Assembly (NCBI RefSeq): GCF_900177405.1
Contig: NZ_LT840185.1
Coordinates: 921,501 to 985,500 of the forward strand
Length of the DNA: 64,000 nt
Direction of reading: 5' to 3'
Source: Allosphingosinicella indica
GTDB taxonomy: Bacteria > Pseudomonadota > Alphaproteobacteria > Sphingomonadales > Sphingomonadaceae
The notes under the pieces were generated by a model, which worked only from the letters and a program-made list of their open reading frames with translations, was not told the origin of the DNA and did no database searches. Each line of letters begins with the position of its first letter. Within the stretch, counting starts at the first letter, position 1. Positions 1-8,544 of this stretch are shown one piece after another. A program made the position numbers and the translations under genes.

Positions 1-220
1 GCAACCGGTTCTCTTCCCGCTGTGCCTGACTTGCCACGAACGACGCCCTCCAAAAGATCGTCATCCTTCTAGTGCGTTTCGTACCACTTTATCAAGAGGT
101 TTGATCATCGGTGTGCGCGCATCGGGAGGTGGCGCAACGAGTTGACGGTTCCTGCGCTATTGACAGGGGGGGCAGCGTCGTCATTGCTTGGGCCTCACCG
201 CAAGGGGCGCGAGGCGGATT

Positions 221-757
221 TTGGCGAGCAAAGGCAATGATCTCACCGACAACGAAGGGACGTTGCTGGCCCTGGTGCTGCGCCAGCAGCCCATCACCGC
301 CTATCAGATCGCCAAGATCTACGAAGAATCGCCGGTCAGCAATTTCAACACCAGCAAGGGCAAGATCTATCCGCTGATCCGCCGGCTGCGTGATCGCGGC
401 CTGTTGTCCGCCGAAGCGGTGGAGGGCGATGCGCGCGGCACCGAGCGGTTGGTGTGCACCGATGCCGGACGCGAGACGATCAAGAGCTGGCTGCGGCAGA
501 TTCGCCCGACCCACCTGCTGCTCGAAGACCCTTTGCGCACCAAGGTGCAGTCGTTCGACCTCCTGTCGCGTGACGAGCAGATCGAATGGCTCGTCGAGGC
601 CAAGGCGCAGCTCACCGAGAAGCTCGCCGAGGTCGAGGATTATGGCGAGGGCGTGACCGTGCCGTTCAAGGAATTCGTCCACGACAATGCGGTCGGATCG
701 CTACGCGCGCGGATGGACTGGCTCGACCGGACGCTGCGGCAGGTGGTGAAGGGTTAA
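221..757 (+). CDS. PadR family transcriptional regulator
   Basis: Predicted cytoplasmic DNA-binding repressor of about 178 residues. The N-terminal half (about residues 8-85) is a PadR winged helix with the usual pattern of an opening hydrophobic helix, a 'TAYQIAKIYE' helix, the 'SKGKIYPLIRRL' recognition helix and a wing ending in an 'RLVCTDAGR' strand. The C-terminal helical part (about 95-175) is rich in charged residues, as in the Vir_act_alpha_C dimerisation region. An in-frame TGA at 161 leaves only TTG starts. I chose TTG at 221 because GAGG lies six bases upstream; TTG at 188 would add 11 residues. It converges on the DUF2891 gene with a shared TTAA at the stops. The effector and target are unknown; PadR proteins often control neighbouring genes, but nothing here proves it. 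Confidence 0.85.
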   Translation: MASKGNDLTDNEGTLLALVLRQQPITAYQIAKIYEESPVSNFNTSKGKIYPLIRRLRDRGLLSAEAVEGDARGTERLVCTDAGRETIKSWLRQIRPTHLLLEDPLRTKVQSFDLLSRDEQIEWLVEAKAQLTEKLAEVEDYGEGVTVPFKEFVHDNAVGSLRARMDWLDRTLRQVVKG

Positions 758-1740
758 GCCTCCAGCGCGAGCAGCGCGAAGGTGGCGAGCCAATGCTCGC
801 CCATATAATCCCCGGCGACGTGCGGCAGGCTCGCGGCGAGATGTGCGTCGGCGGTGGCGGTCGCACGATCCCGCAACGAAGGATCGAGCGCATCGGCAAT
901 GCCGTGCCAGCACCAGGCGCGGCTGAGATTGAAACCGTCGAGATGTGCGATCTTGCCGTCGCTGCGGTCCGAGACCTGAGCCGGGGTGAAGAGGCTGGCC
1001 GGTTCGCCCTCCGCCAACCGAGGGAGGAAGGCGGCGAACCAGCGTGTGAAGGCCTCCCTATCCATCACGCGCCGCATCAGCAGCGACTCGATCAATGCCC
1101 CGGACAGGAAGTCGTCACCGCCGGGCTCCCAGCCCGGACAATCGCGGTCCGCGTCATAATAGTTGCGCGCGCGCTCGACGATCAGCGCTGCGAGCGAAGG
1201 GTCATGCGCAGTCGCCCATTCGTGCGCGAGCACCAGCGCGAAGGCGGTGTTGAAATGGGTGCCGGTGCGGATCGGATAGGTCAGCCTGGGGAGATAGGAT
1301 GCGAACCGCTCGGCGAAGTCGCGCGCCAGCGGCTCCAGCTCTGCCGCCCATTCGCGATCCTCATGCAGTGCCGCCTCACCGTGCAGCGCGAGCAGCCATG
1401 CCCAACCGTAAGGCCGCTCGAACCCGCCGGAATAGGCGCGGAGGAGATAGTCTCGCTCCCCCGCAACCTTGGCTGCCGTAAAGCTCGCATCGGCGAGCGC
1501 TTCGATCTCGCGCGCTTCGGGCAAATTGGGAAACAGCCGCCGCAACCGGAGCAGCAGCCAGTGACCGTGGACGCAGCTATGCCAATCGAAGCTGCCGTAG
1601 AAGATCGGGTGCAGCGCGCGCGGGCCGAGCACGTCTTCCGGTCCATCCATCACATGATCGAGCTTGTGCGGATATTCGCGCGCGACATGGCCGAGCGCGA
1701 TCCGCGCGAAACGGCCGGCGATATCGGGGGTGAGTGTCAT
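754..1740 (-). CDS. DUF2891 family protein
   Basis: Soluble protein of 328 residues without signal peptide or membrane segment, recognised as the DUF2891 family from its N-terminal signature: 'HPIFYGSFDWHSCVHGHW' at about residues 44-61, followed by helical repeats with conserved tryptophans and histidines ('YGWAWLLALHGE', 'GTHFNTAFAL'). The alternating helices resemble an alpha/alpha barrel, the fold of many sugar isomerases and glycosidases; that is inference. It is the last gene of a four-gene operon, and its ATG overlaps the stop of the DUF979 gene by four bases (ATGA). The biochemical role is unknown. The context points to catabolism of 5-oxoproline or a related amide. Confidence 0.85.
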   Translation of the reverse strand: MTLTPDIAGRFARIALGHVAREYPHKLDHVMDGPEDVLGPRALHPIFYGSFDWHSCVHGHWLLLRLRRLFPNLPEAREIEALADASFTAAKVAGERDYLLRAYSGGFERPYGWAWLLALHGEAALHEDREWAAELEPLARDFAERFASYLPRLTYPIRTGTHFNTAFALVLAHEWATAHDPSLAALIVERARNYYDADRDCPGWEPGGDDFLSGALIESLLMRRVMDREAFTRWFAAFLPRLAEGEPASLFTPAQVSDRSDGKIAHLDGFNLSRAWCWHGIADALDPSLRDRATATADAHLAASLPHVAGDYMGEHWLATFALLALEA

Positions 1741-2690
1741 CGGAACGCCAGGAAATAGATGAGAAGGAGGTTGCAGACGAGTAGCGGCAATGCGGTGCCG
1801 ATCTGCGCCTTGATGACGCCGTTGCGATCCTTGAGCTCGAGCAATGCCGCGGGCACGATGTTGAAGTTGGCCGCCATCGGCGTCATCAGCGTGCCGCAGA
1901 AGCCGGCGAGCATGCCGACCGCGCCGATGACGGCGGGATTGCCGCCATAGCCGACGACGAGCAGTGGAATGCCGATCGCCGCCGCCATCACCGGGAAGGC
2001 GGCGAACGCATTGCCCATGATCATCGTGAACAGCGCCATGCCGAGCGCATAGACCGCGACTGCGGCGAACAAATTTCCCTGAGGGATGACGTTACCAGCG
2101 ATGCCCCCGACCAGATCCCCGATGCCGGCAAGCGCGAAGACTGCACCGAGCGCGGCGAGCATCTGCGGCAGCACCGCCGCCCAGCCGATCGAATCCATCA
2201 GCCGCCGCCCTTCCTGCAGCGGCGCCAGCGGCGGCGGACGCAGCCACGCCATGATGACCGCGATCGCGATCACCGCGCCGAGGCCGAGCAGGATCAAGGT
2301 CACCCAGCGCTGCTCGAAAATGCCCGACTCTCCGAACGGCGTGTAATTGTAGGCGATCGTGCCGAGGAAGGCGGTCGCGGGGATGATGAGCGCGGGCAGG
2401 AACAGGCGGTTGCCCAGCCGCGCGGCAAAGGCCGTGCGCTGCTCCGCCGTCGTCGTCGGTGGATCGCCGCGCCCGAGCAGCCCGCATCCCGCGATCGCGA
2501 CGAGCGCCACGACCAGCAGACCGTTGCCGAGATCGCCGAGCCGGTCGCCGGCGAAGAAGCTGAGCGCCAGCAATCCCCAGAAGGCAGCGTTGCCCCAGCG
2601 CTTGGCATTGCTGCTATCGAGTGCGCTCAGCAGCGCAAAGGCCGCAAACATCGCGCCACCGAGCGCGTAGAGCCAGGAGACGGTGATCAT
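1737..2690 (-). CDS. DUF979 family membrane protein (putative transporter half)
   Basis: Integral inner-membrane protein of 317 residues with about eight to nine hydrophobic segments and a glycine/alanine-rich middle. It matches the DUF979 family ('NAFAAFPVMAAAIGIPLL', 'CGTLMTPMAANFNIVPAALL'). The conserved 'GTLMTPMAANFN' hairpin near the C-terminus resembles the re-entrant substrate and ion loop of the ion-transporter superfamily, so it is probably one half of a split secondary transporter whose other half is the DUF969 protein just upstream. Coupling is tight: its ATG overlaps the DUF969 stop, and its own stop overlaps the DUF2891 start (ATGA at both). Substrate is not proven. The adjacent oxoprolinase suggests 5-oxoproline or another small amide acid. 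Confidence 0.88.
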   Translation of the reverse strand: MITVSWLYALGGAMFAAFALLSALDSSNAKRWGNAAFWGLLALSFFAGDRLGDLGNGLLVVALVAIAGCGLLGRGDPPTTTAEQRTAFAARLGNRLFLPALIIPATAFLGTIAYNYTPFGESGIFEQRWVTLILLGLGAVIAIAVIMAWLRPPPLAPLQEGRRLMDSIGWAAVLPQMLAALGAVFALAGIGDLVGGIAGNVIPQGNLFAAVAVYALGMALFTMIMGNAFAAFPVMAAAIGIPLLVVGYGGNPAVIGAVGMLAGFCGTLMTPMAANFNIVPAALLELKDRNGVIKAQIGTALPLLVCNLLLIYFLAFR

Positions 2691-3409
2691 CGGTCCGCTT
2701 CCCCGTCCGCCGCGGGCGGGCTATCGCCAACGCCGCGCGTCCGCCCGGCGGCGGCCAGGCGCCGATCGAGCATCAGCAGGCGCGTGCCGTGGATGATGAA
2801 TGCGAGGATCGCCGTTGGGATGGCCCAGACCGACAACTCAAGCGGCGCAAGGACGATGCCGTAGCTTTCGAACGTGCCCTTAATCAGCAGGATCGAAGCG
2901 ATTGCGATGAATATGTCCTCACCGAAGAACAGCCCGACATTGTCGGTCGCCGCGGCATAGCTCTTCACCTTCTCGCGGGTCGGTTCGTCGAGGTCGCCGT
3001 GCTGCTTCTCCGCCGCGGCCTCCGCCATCGGCGCGACGAGCGGCCGCACCGTCTGGGCGTGGCCCGCGACGTGCGTTAGACCGACGGCGGCTGCCGCCTG
3101 GCGGATGAGCAGATAGACGATGAGCAGGCGGCCGGTGGTTGCGCGCCGGAGATCGAGAATCACGGCGCGCGCGCGCTGCTGGAGACCGAAACGCTCGATG
3201 AGCCCGATCACCGGCAGCACGACATAGACGACGGTGATGTAGCGATTGTCGTTGAACGCCTTGCCGAACGCCGCGACCACCGCGACCGGATCCAGCCCCG
3301 CCGTGATGCCGGTGACGAAAGCAGCGGTGGCGACCACCAGCAGCGGGTTCAGCCGCAGCAGGAAGCCGATGATGACAACCAATATGCCGAGAAGCGGGAG
3401 ATAGGTCAC
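2687..3409 (-). CDS. DUF969 family membrane protein (putative transporter half)
   Basis: Inner-membrane protein of 240 residues with about five to six hydrophobic segments, matching the DUF969 family ('[20 protein letters not shown]' at the start, '[18 protein letters not shown]', and '[20 protein letters not shown]'). I chose the GTG at 3409 because it overlaps the oxoprolinase stop as GTGA, the same coupling used by every junction in this operon; the open frame runs 59 codons further upstream inside the neighbouring gene, but that part is arginine-rich noise. It is always paired with DUF979, as here, which suggests that the two form one permease. Transport of 5-oxoproline is inferred from context only. 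Confidence 0.88.
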   Translation of the reverse strand: MTYLPLLGILVVIIGFLLRLNPLLVVATAAFVTGITAGLDPVAVVAAFGKAFNDNRYITVVYVVLPVIGLIERFGLQQRARAVILDLRRATTGRLLIVYLLIRQAAAAVGLTHVAGHAQTVRPLVAPMAEAAAEKQHGDLDEPTREKVKSYAAATDNVGLFFGEDIFIAIASILLIKGTFESYGIVLAPLELSVWAIPTAILAFIIHGTRLLMLDRRLAAAGRTRGVGDSPPAADGEADR

Positions 3410-6400
3410 AGGTCCTCCTCCGGCGTGCCGGAAGGAGGTGCTCCATATCCTCCGCCGCCCGGAGTTTCGATGGCGAAGACATCGCCCGGCGCCATATCGA
3501 CCGAGGCGGTGGCGCCGAGCTGCGCGACCGTGCCATCCGCGCGGATCACCCGATTGACGCCGGGCGCCGCCGCTTCGCCGCCGCACAGTCCGGCTGGCGC
3601 GATCTTCCGGCGGTTGGAGAGAATATTCGCGCGCATCGGCTTCAGGAACCGGATGCGCCGCTCCACACCGTCGCCGCCCCGGTGCGCGCCCGCGCCGCCC
3701 GATCCCTGCCGGATCGCGAACCGCTCGAGCAGCACCGGCAGCCGCGTCTCCAGTACTTCGGGATCGGTGAGGCGGCTGTTGGTCATATGCGTCTGCACCG
3801 CGCTTGCCCCGTCGAAATCCGGCCCGGCGCCGGCGCCGCCCGCGATCGTCTCATAATATTGATGCGTGCCGTCGCCGAAGGTGAAATTGTTCATCGTCCC
3901 CTGGCTCGGCGCCAGCGCGCCGACCGCGGCGAACAGCGTATCGGTAATGACCTGGCTGGTCTCGACATTGCCCGCCACCACCGCCGCCGGATAGCGCGGC
4001 CGCAGCATCGACCCGTCCGGCACGTCGAGCGTGATCGGCCTCAGGCACCCGTCATTCATCGGGATGGCGTCGTCGACCAAAGTCCGGAACACATAGAGCG
4101 TCGCCGCACGGCAGATCGAGTAAGGCGCGTTGAAATTGTCGGGCCGCTGATCGCTGGTGCCAGCGAAGGAGATGGCGGCCGAGCGCGCGGCGCGATCGAC
4201 GGTGATGCGCGCGGAAATCTCGGCGCCATTGTCCATCGCATAAGTGAAACTGCCGTCGGAGAGCGTGCCGATCAGCCGCCGCACTGCTTCCTCGGCATAA
4301 TCCTGGACGTGGCCCATATAGGCGTCGATCACCTCGCGCCCATACTCGCCCGCGACGCGGCAAAGCTCGTTGGCGCCGCGCGTGCAGGCGGCGACCTGCG
4401 CCTTGAGATCCGCGATGTTGCGATCCGGGCTGCGCGCCGGCCAGCGGTCGGAAGCCAAGAGCGCGCGCATCTCTCCTTCGCAGAAGCGCCCCGCATCGAC
4501 GAGCAGCATGTCGTCGATCAGAACGCCCTCCTCCTCGACGCTGCGGCTGTCCGACGGCATCGATCCCGGTGCGCTGCCGCCGATATCGGCATGGTGGCCG
4601 CGCGCCGCGACATACCAGGCGGGGGCCGCATCGCCCTCGCCGGCGAACACCGGCACGATCACGGTGATGTCGGGCAGGTGCGTGCCGCCGCGATAGGGCG
4701 CATTGAGCGCGTAGGCGTCGCCCGGCTTCATGCCGCGCCCGTCCGCGCCGCCGCCGCGCGATGCGATGATCGTACGGATGCTGTCGCCCATCGATCCCAG
4801 GTGAACGGGGATATGCGGCGCGTTGGCGATCAGCGCGCCTTCGGCGTCGAAGATCGCGCAGGAGAAATCGAGCCGCTCCTTGATGTTCACCGACGATGCG
4901 GTGGCGCGGAGCGCGACGCCCATCTCTTCGGCGATCGCCATGAAGAGATTGCCCATCACTTCGAGCATCACCGGATCGACCGCAGTTCCCGCCGCCGGAG
5001 CCGAAGCGCGCGGCACGGCGCGGGTGAGGATGAGGTTAAGCTGCGGATCGACCTCTGCCTGCCAGCCGGGCTCGACCACCGTCGTCGCGGATGCGTCGAT
5101 GATCAGCGCGGGGCCGGGAATGACGGTGCCGGGAGCGAGCGAGTCGCGATCGAACAAATCCTCCCCGGCACGGGATGGGGGACCAGCCGCGGGCTGGTGG
5201 AGGGGCTGCTCCGCCGCCTGCGCCAGCCCCTCCACCACCAGCTGCGCCGGCGGTCCCCCTGCCCGTACCGGGGATGAGCCGATGGCTTCCACCACTGCCT
5301 TGTCGATGACGATCGCATTGTCCGACACGAAGCCGAAGCGGGCACGGTGGAGCGCGGCGAAGGCGCCCCGCATCGCATCCGCGTTGCCGGCCTCGACCTC
5401 GATCGTCGTGTCGCTGCCCTCGTAGCGGAGCGCGGCGCGGCGATGGACCGCGACGCCTTCCGCGCCGACGCCTTGCGCCAGCAGATCGCCGCGCGCGTCG
5501 TCGGCGAGATCGGCCAGCGCCGCATCCAGATCCTCTCCGGGCGCGAGCGTGCGCTGGCGGAGCGCGATCATGTCGGCGAGGCCCATGCCGTGCGCGGAGA
5601 GCACCCCGGCGAGCGGATGGATCATCACGCGCTCCATGCCAAGCGCGTCGGCGACGAGGCACGCATGTTGCCCGCCCGCGCCCCCGAAGCATTGCAGCGT
5701 GTAGCGCGTCACGTCATGTCCGCGCGCGATCGAGATCTGCTTGATCGCATTGGCCATATTCTCGACTGCGATGCGCACGAACCCTTCGGCGATGTCGCGC
5801 GGCGCCATGCCGGTTGTCTCAGCAAGTTCGGCAAACTTGGCCGCGACGATATCGCTGTCGATCGGCTGATCGCCGCCGGGGCCGAAAACGGCAGGGAAAT
5901 GGTCCGCGCGGATTTTGCCGAGCAGCACGTTGCAGTCGGTGATGGTGAGCGGGCCGCCGCGCCGGTAGCAGGCGGGGCCGGGAACCGCGCCGGCGGAATC
6001 CGGCCCGACGCGGAAGCGCGAGCCGTCATAATGGCAGATCGATCCGCCGCCCGCGGCGACGGTGTGGATCTCCAGCATCGGCGCGCGGACGCGGACACCG
6101 GCGACCGGCTTTTCCTCGCTGCGCTCGTAGGTCCCCGCGAAATGCGAGACGTCGGTCGAGGTGCCGCCCATGTCGAAGCCGATCACCTTGCCATAGCCGG
6201 CCTCCGCCGCAGTGCGTGCCATGCCGACGATGCCCCCCGCCGGACCGGAAAGGATCGCGTCCTTGCCCTGAAACGCGGACGCGTCGGTGAGCCCGCCAGA
6301 AGATTGCATGAAAAAGAGGCGCGGCGCGGTCTCGTCGCCAGATGTCGACGGTGCCAGCGCGCCAATCACGCGGTCGACGTATCGCCGCAGCACCGGCGAC

Positions 6401-7026
6401 AGATAGGCGTCGACCACGCTGGTATCGCCGCGGCCGATCAGCTTGATGAGCGGCCCGACGCGGTGGCTGGCGGAAATCTGCGTGAAGCCGATCGCGGTGG
6501 CGATGTCGGCGAGCGCGGCTTCATGCTCGGTCCAGCGCCAGCCATGCATCAGCACGATCGCCAGCGCGCGATAGCCCCGATCGAACAGCGCCTGCAGCCC
6601 GGCACGCGCCGCTTCCCGGTCGAGCGGCTCCAGCACCTCGCACTCCGCCGTCACGCGCTCGTCGATCTCGAGCACCGCTTCGTAGAGCGGCTGGGGCAGC
6701 ACGATCCGCCGCGCGAAGATGTTGGGGCGCGCCTGATAGCCGATGCGCAGCGCATCGCCGAAGCCGCGGGTGATCGCGAGCGCCACCGGCTCGCCCTTGC
6801 GCTCGAGCAAAGCGTTGGTCGCGACGGTGGTGCCCATTTTGACCGACGTCACCGCGCCGCCGCCATGCGCTGCGGTAAGCCGCCGGATCGCCTCGACCGC
6901 AGCATCCTCATAGCTTTCCGGATTTTCGGACAGCAGCTTCATCACGTGCCGTGTCCCATCCGGCGCGTGCGCGACGACATCGGTGAAGGTACCGCCGCGA
7001 TCGATGGCGAAGGTCCAGCCGGTCAT
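3406..7026 (-). CDS. Fused hydantoinase A/B family protein, probable ATP-dependent 5-oxoprolinase
   Basis: Large cytosolic enzyme of 1206 residues, the size of single-chain 5-oxoprolinases (ATP + 5-oxo-L-proline + 2 H2O to L-glutamate + ADP + Pi). The N-terminal Hydant_A_N part (about 5-190) opens with the phosphate loop '[11 protein letters not shown]' (8-18). The HyuA actin-like domain (about 205-500) has the second loop '[12 protein letters not shown]' (284-295). The HyuB part starts near residue 684 and includes '[10 protein letters not shown]' and a glycine-rich tail. It is the first gene of the operon with DUF969, DUF979 and DUF2891, which favours oxoprolinase over hydantoinase or acetone carboxylase, though substrate is not provable from sequence. 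Residues 584-622 are encoded by an in-frame palindromic repeat lying between the HyuA C-terminal strands. Confidence 0.9.
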   Translation of the reverse strand: MTGWTFAIDRGGTFTDVVAHAPDGTRHVMKLLSENPESYEDAAVEAIRRLTAAHGGGAVTSVKMGTTVATNALLERKGEPVALAITRGFGDALRIGYQARPNIFARRIVLPQPLYEAVLEIDERVTAECEVLEPLDREAARAGLQALFDRGYRALAIVLMHGWRWTEHEAALADIATAIGFTQISASHRVGPLIKLIGRGDTSVVDAYLSPVLRRYVDRVIGALAPSTSGDETAPRLFFMQSSGGLTDASAFQGKDAILSGPAGGIVGMARTAAEAGYGKVIGFDMGGTSTDVSHFAGTYERSEEKPVAGVRVRAPMLEIHTVAAGGGSICHYDGSRFRVGPDSAGAVPGPACYRRGGPLTITDCNVLLGKIRADHFPAVFGPGGDQPIDSDIVAAKFAELAETTGMAPRDIAEGFVRIAVENMANAIKQISIARGHDVTRYTLQCFGGAGGQHACLVADALGMERVMIHPLAGVLSAHGMGLADMIALRQRTLAPGEDLDAALADLADDARGDLLAQGVGAEGVAVHRRAALRYEGSDTTIEVEAGNADAMRGAFAALHRARFGFVSDNAIVIDKAVVEAIGSSPVRAGGPPAQLVVEGLAQAAEQPLHQPAAGPPSRAGEDLFDRDSLAPGTVIPGPALIIDASATTVVEPGWQAEVDPQLNLILTRAVPRASAPAAGTAVDPVMLEVMGNLFMAIAEEMGVALRATASSVNIKERLDFSCAIFDAEGALIANAPHIPVHLGSMGDSIRTIIASRGGGADGRGMKPGDAYALNAPYRGGTHLPDITVIVPVFAGEGDAAPAWYVAARGHHADIGGSAPGSMPSDSRSVEEEGVLIDDMLLVDAGRFCEGEMRALLASDRWPARSPDRNIADLKAQVAACTRGANELCRVAGEYGREVIDAYMGHVQDYAEEAVRRLIGTLSDGSFTYAMDNGAEISARITVDRAARSAAISFAGTSDQRPDNFNAPYSICRAATLYVFRTLVDDAIPMNDGCLRPITLDVPDGSMLRPRYPAAVVAGNVETSQVITDTLFAAVGALAPSQGTMNNFTFGDGTHQYYETIAGGAGAGPDFDGASAVQTHMTNSRLTDPEVLETRLPVLLERFAIRQGSGGAGAHRGGDGVERRIRFLKPMRANILSNRRKIAPAGLCGGEAAAPGVNRVIRADGTVAQLGATASVDMAPGDVFAIETPGGGGYGAPPSGTPEEDL
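5161..5277. repeat. Palindromic repeat element inserted in frame in the oxoprolinase gene
   Basis: Imperfect inverted repeat of about 117 bp. The left arm (5161-5208) and the reverse complement of the right arm (5224-5277) share CCCCGG-ACGGG, GGGGGACC and GCTGGTGGAGGGGCTG blocks. The left arm also contains its own perfect hairpin, ACCAGCC-GCG-GGCTGGT at 5182-5198. The style (CCCC/GGGG box, GGACC, small hairpin, GGAGGGG) is like dispersed intergenic palindromes that I recall as abundant in sphingomonads and relatives. Here it is read through in frame and adds proline/alanine/glutamine-rich residues 584-622 with no stop. Confidence 0.7.
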
Positions 7027-7040
7027 AATGCGTCCGACTC

Positions 7041-7141
7041 CCGCTCATCCTGAGGAGCCATTGAGCTTGGAGAAATGGCGTCTCGAAGGATCCTTCGAGA
7101 CGGGCTTTCGACTTCGCTCAGTCCCTCCTCAGGATGAGCGG
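7041..7141. repeat. Dispersed palindromic intergenic repeat
   Basis: Nested inverted repeat between the oxoprolinase start and the amidohydrolase stop. The outer arms are 17 bp and perfect: CCGCTCATCCTGAGGAG at 7041-7057 pairs with 7125-7141. The centre is a perfect 24-bp palindrome at 7079-7102 (CGTCTCGAAGGA and its complement). A TGAGC/GCTCA pair lies between them. It could fold into a long hairpin in RNA from either strand. Its position downstream of the promoter-side of one gene and beyond another's start suggests a REP-like mobile remnant rather than a dedicated regulator. No other copy of this exact element was seen in the window. Confidence 0.75.
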
Positions 7142-7162
7142 ATGGACTGGACGCGTGAATCC

Positions 7163-8476
7163 TCAGCTTTCGTCCTTTACCACTTCGCCGCCCTTCATCA
7201 CGAAGCCGACGCTCTTAAGCACGGTGACGTCGCTAAGCGGATCGCCGGCGACGGCGATAATGTCCGCGGCCTTGCCCGCTTCCAGCGAGCCGATCTGATC
7301 GGCGAGGCCCAGCAGGTCGGCGGCGTTGACGGTCGCGGCCTGGATGGCGGTCGCGGGTGTCATCCCGTGCTTCACCATCAGCTCGAACTCGTCGGCGTTG
7401 CGGCCGTGCTTGGAGACGCCGGCATCGGTGCCAAAGGCGATCTTGACGCCGGCGGGCACCGCCTTCTGCAGCGACTTGCCGGTGATGCCGATACGCCATT
7501 CGATCTTGGCGCGCACCTCCGGCGAATAGGCATCGGGGTTGCTCGCCAGCCGCTCGAGATAGCCGTTCACAGTGGACAGCGTCGGCACGTAATAGGCGCC
7601 GCTCGACTTGAAGAGTCGGATGCTCTCGTCGTCGAGCAAGGTGCCGTGTTCGATCGAATCCGCACCGGCGCGAAGCGCGACGGCGATACCGTCGGCGCCA
7701 TGCGCGTGGACCGCGACCTTCTTGCCGTAGAGGTGCGCGGTCTCGACCACCGCCTTCGCCTCGTCGTCGAACATCTGCTTGCCGAGCCCGGCGCCGATCC
7801 GGCTGTTGACCCCCGCCGTGGTGGCAATCTTGATGACGTCGGCGCCGCGGCCGACCTGGCGGCGCACCGCCTTGCGGCATTCGTCCGCGCCGTCGCACAG
7901 GTTGTCGTGCGGGGCGATATCGTGGAGCTCGTCGCGCAGCCCCAGGCGGCCGTCCATATGGCCCGAAGTGGTCGAGATCGACATCGCCGCATCGACGATG
8001 CGCGGCCCCTGCGTCCAGCCGCGCGCGATGGCGTCGCGCAGACCCAGGGTCACGCCTTCGTCGCCGAGATTGCGGACGGTGGTGAAGCCCGCGCGCAGCG
8101 TCTTCATGCCGTTCCACTGCGCCTCGTGCGCGGCGAGCGCGACATTCTCGGTGACGCTGGCGAGCAGCCCTTCGTTGCCCGCGCGATCGGAAGAGAGATG
8201 GACATGGCTGTCGATGAGGCCGGGGAGCACGAACTTGTCGCGCATGTCGATGACGGTCGCGCCCGCCGGCGGATCGACGAAGCCGTCGGCGACGCGCTCG
8301 ATCTTGCCGCCGCGCACGATGATGCTGGCGTTGCGCTTGGGCGCGCGGCCGGGCCGGTCGAGCAGGGTGCCGGCATGGATGACGGTGACGGCTGGCGCCG
8401 CGGAGGCTGCCTGTTGGGCGGCGGCCGGTGCGGCGGTGGCGAGCAGGGCCGCGATGGCGAGCGACTTGGCTTTCAT
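7163..8476 (-). CDS. Secreted amidohydrolase (M38-like, imidazolonepropionase/prolidase type)
   Basis: Exported metal-dependent hydrolase of 437 residues. It has a clear Sec signal peptide, 'MKAKSLAIAALLATAAPAAA', cleaved near residue 20-22. The amidohydrolase barrel begins with a small beta domain and the metal motif 'GLIDSHVHLSSD' (about 83-94), then 'HTTAGVNSR'-like and 'AVHAHG' metal-ligand strands in the middle, 'SIEHGTLLD' and 'AFGTDAGVSKHG' near residue 350, and the C-terminal beta strand 'ADIIAVAGDPLSDV'. Exported relatives in Caulobacter and sphingomonads act as Xaa-Pro or other dipeptidases. That would fit a peptide-scavenging role next to an oxoproline operon, but it is separated from that operon by a 136-bp repeat-bearing gap and may have its own promoter. 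Confidence 0.88.
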   Translation of the reverse strand: MKAKSLAIAALLATAAPAAAQQAASAAPAVTVIHAGTLLDRPGRAPKRNASIIVRGGKIERVADGFVDPPAGATVIDMRDKFVLPGLIDSHVHLSSDRAGNEGLLASVTENVALAAHEAQWNGMKTLRAGFTTVRNLGDEGVTLGLRDAIARGWTQGPRIVDAAMSISTTSGHMDGRLGLRDELHDIAPHDNLCDGADECRKAVRRQVGRGADVIKIATTAGVNSRIGAGLGKQMFDDEAKAVVETAHLYGKKVAVHAHGADGIAVALRAGADSIEHGTLLDDESIRLFKSSGAYYVPTLSTVNGYLERLASNPDAYSPEVRAKIEWRIGITGKSLQKAVPAGVKIAFGTDAGVSKHGRNADEFELMVKHGMTPATAIQAATVNAADLLGLADQIGSLEAGKAADIIAVAGDPLSDVTVLKSVGFVMKGGEVVKDES

Positions 8477-8544
8477 GATGTTTGCAAACCCCTGTTTCGA
8501 ACCACCCGGGGCGCTATCAAGCGCGGCATGCGTTGCCGTGCAAC

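Noticed and set aside
7041-7141. CRISPR array or IS end
   Set aside because: There are no regularly spaced direct repeats and no transposase; the structure is a single nested palindrome.
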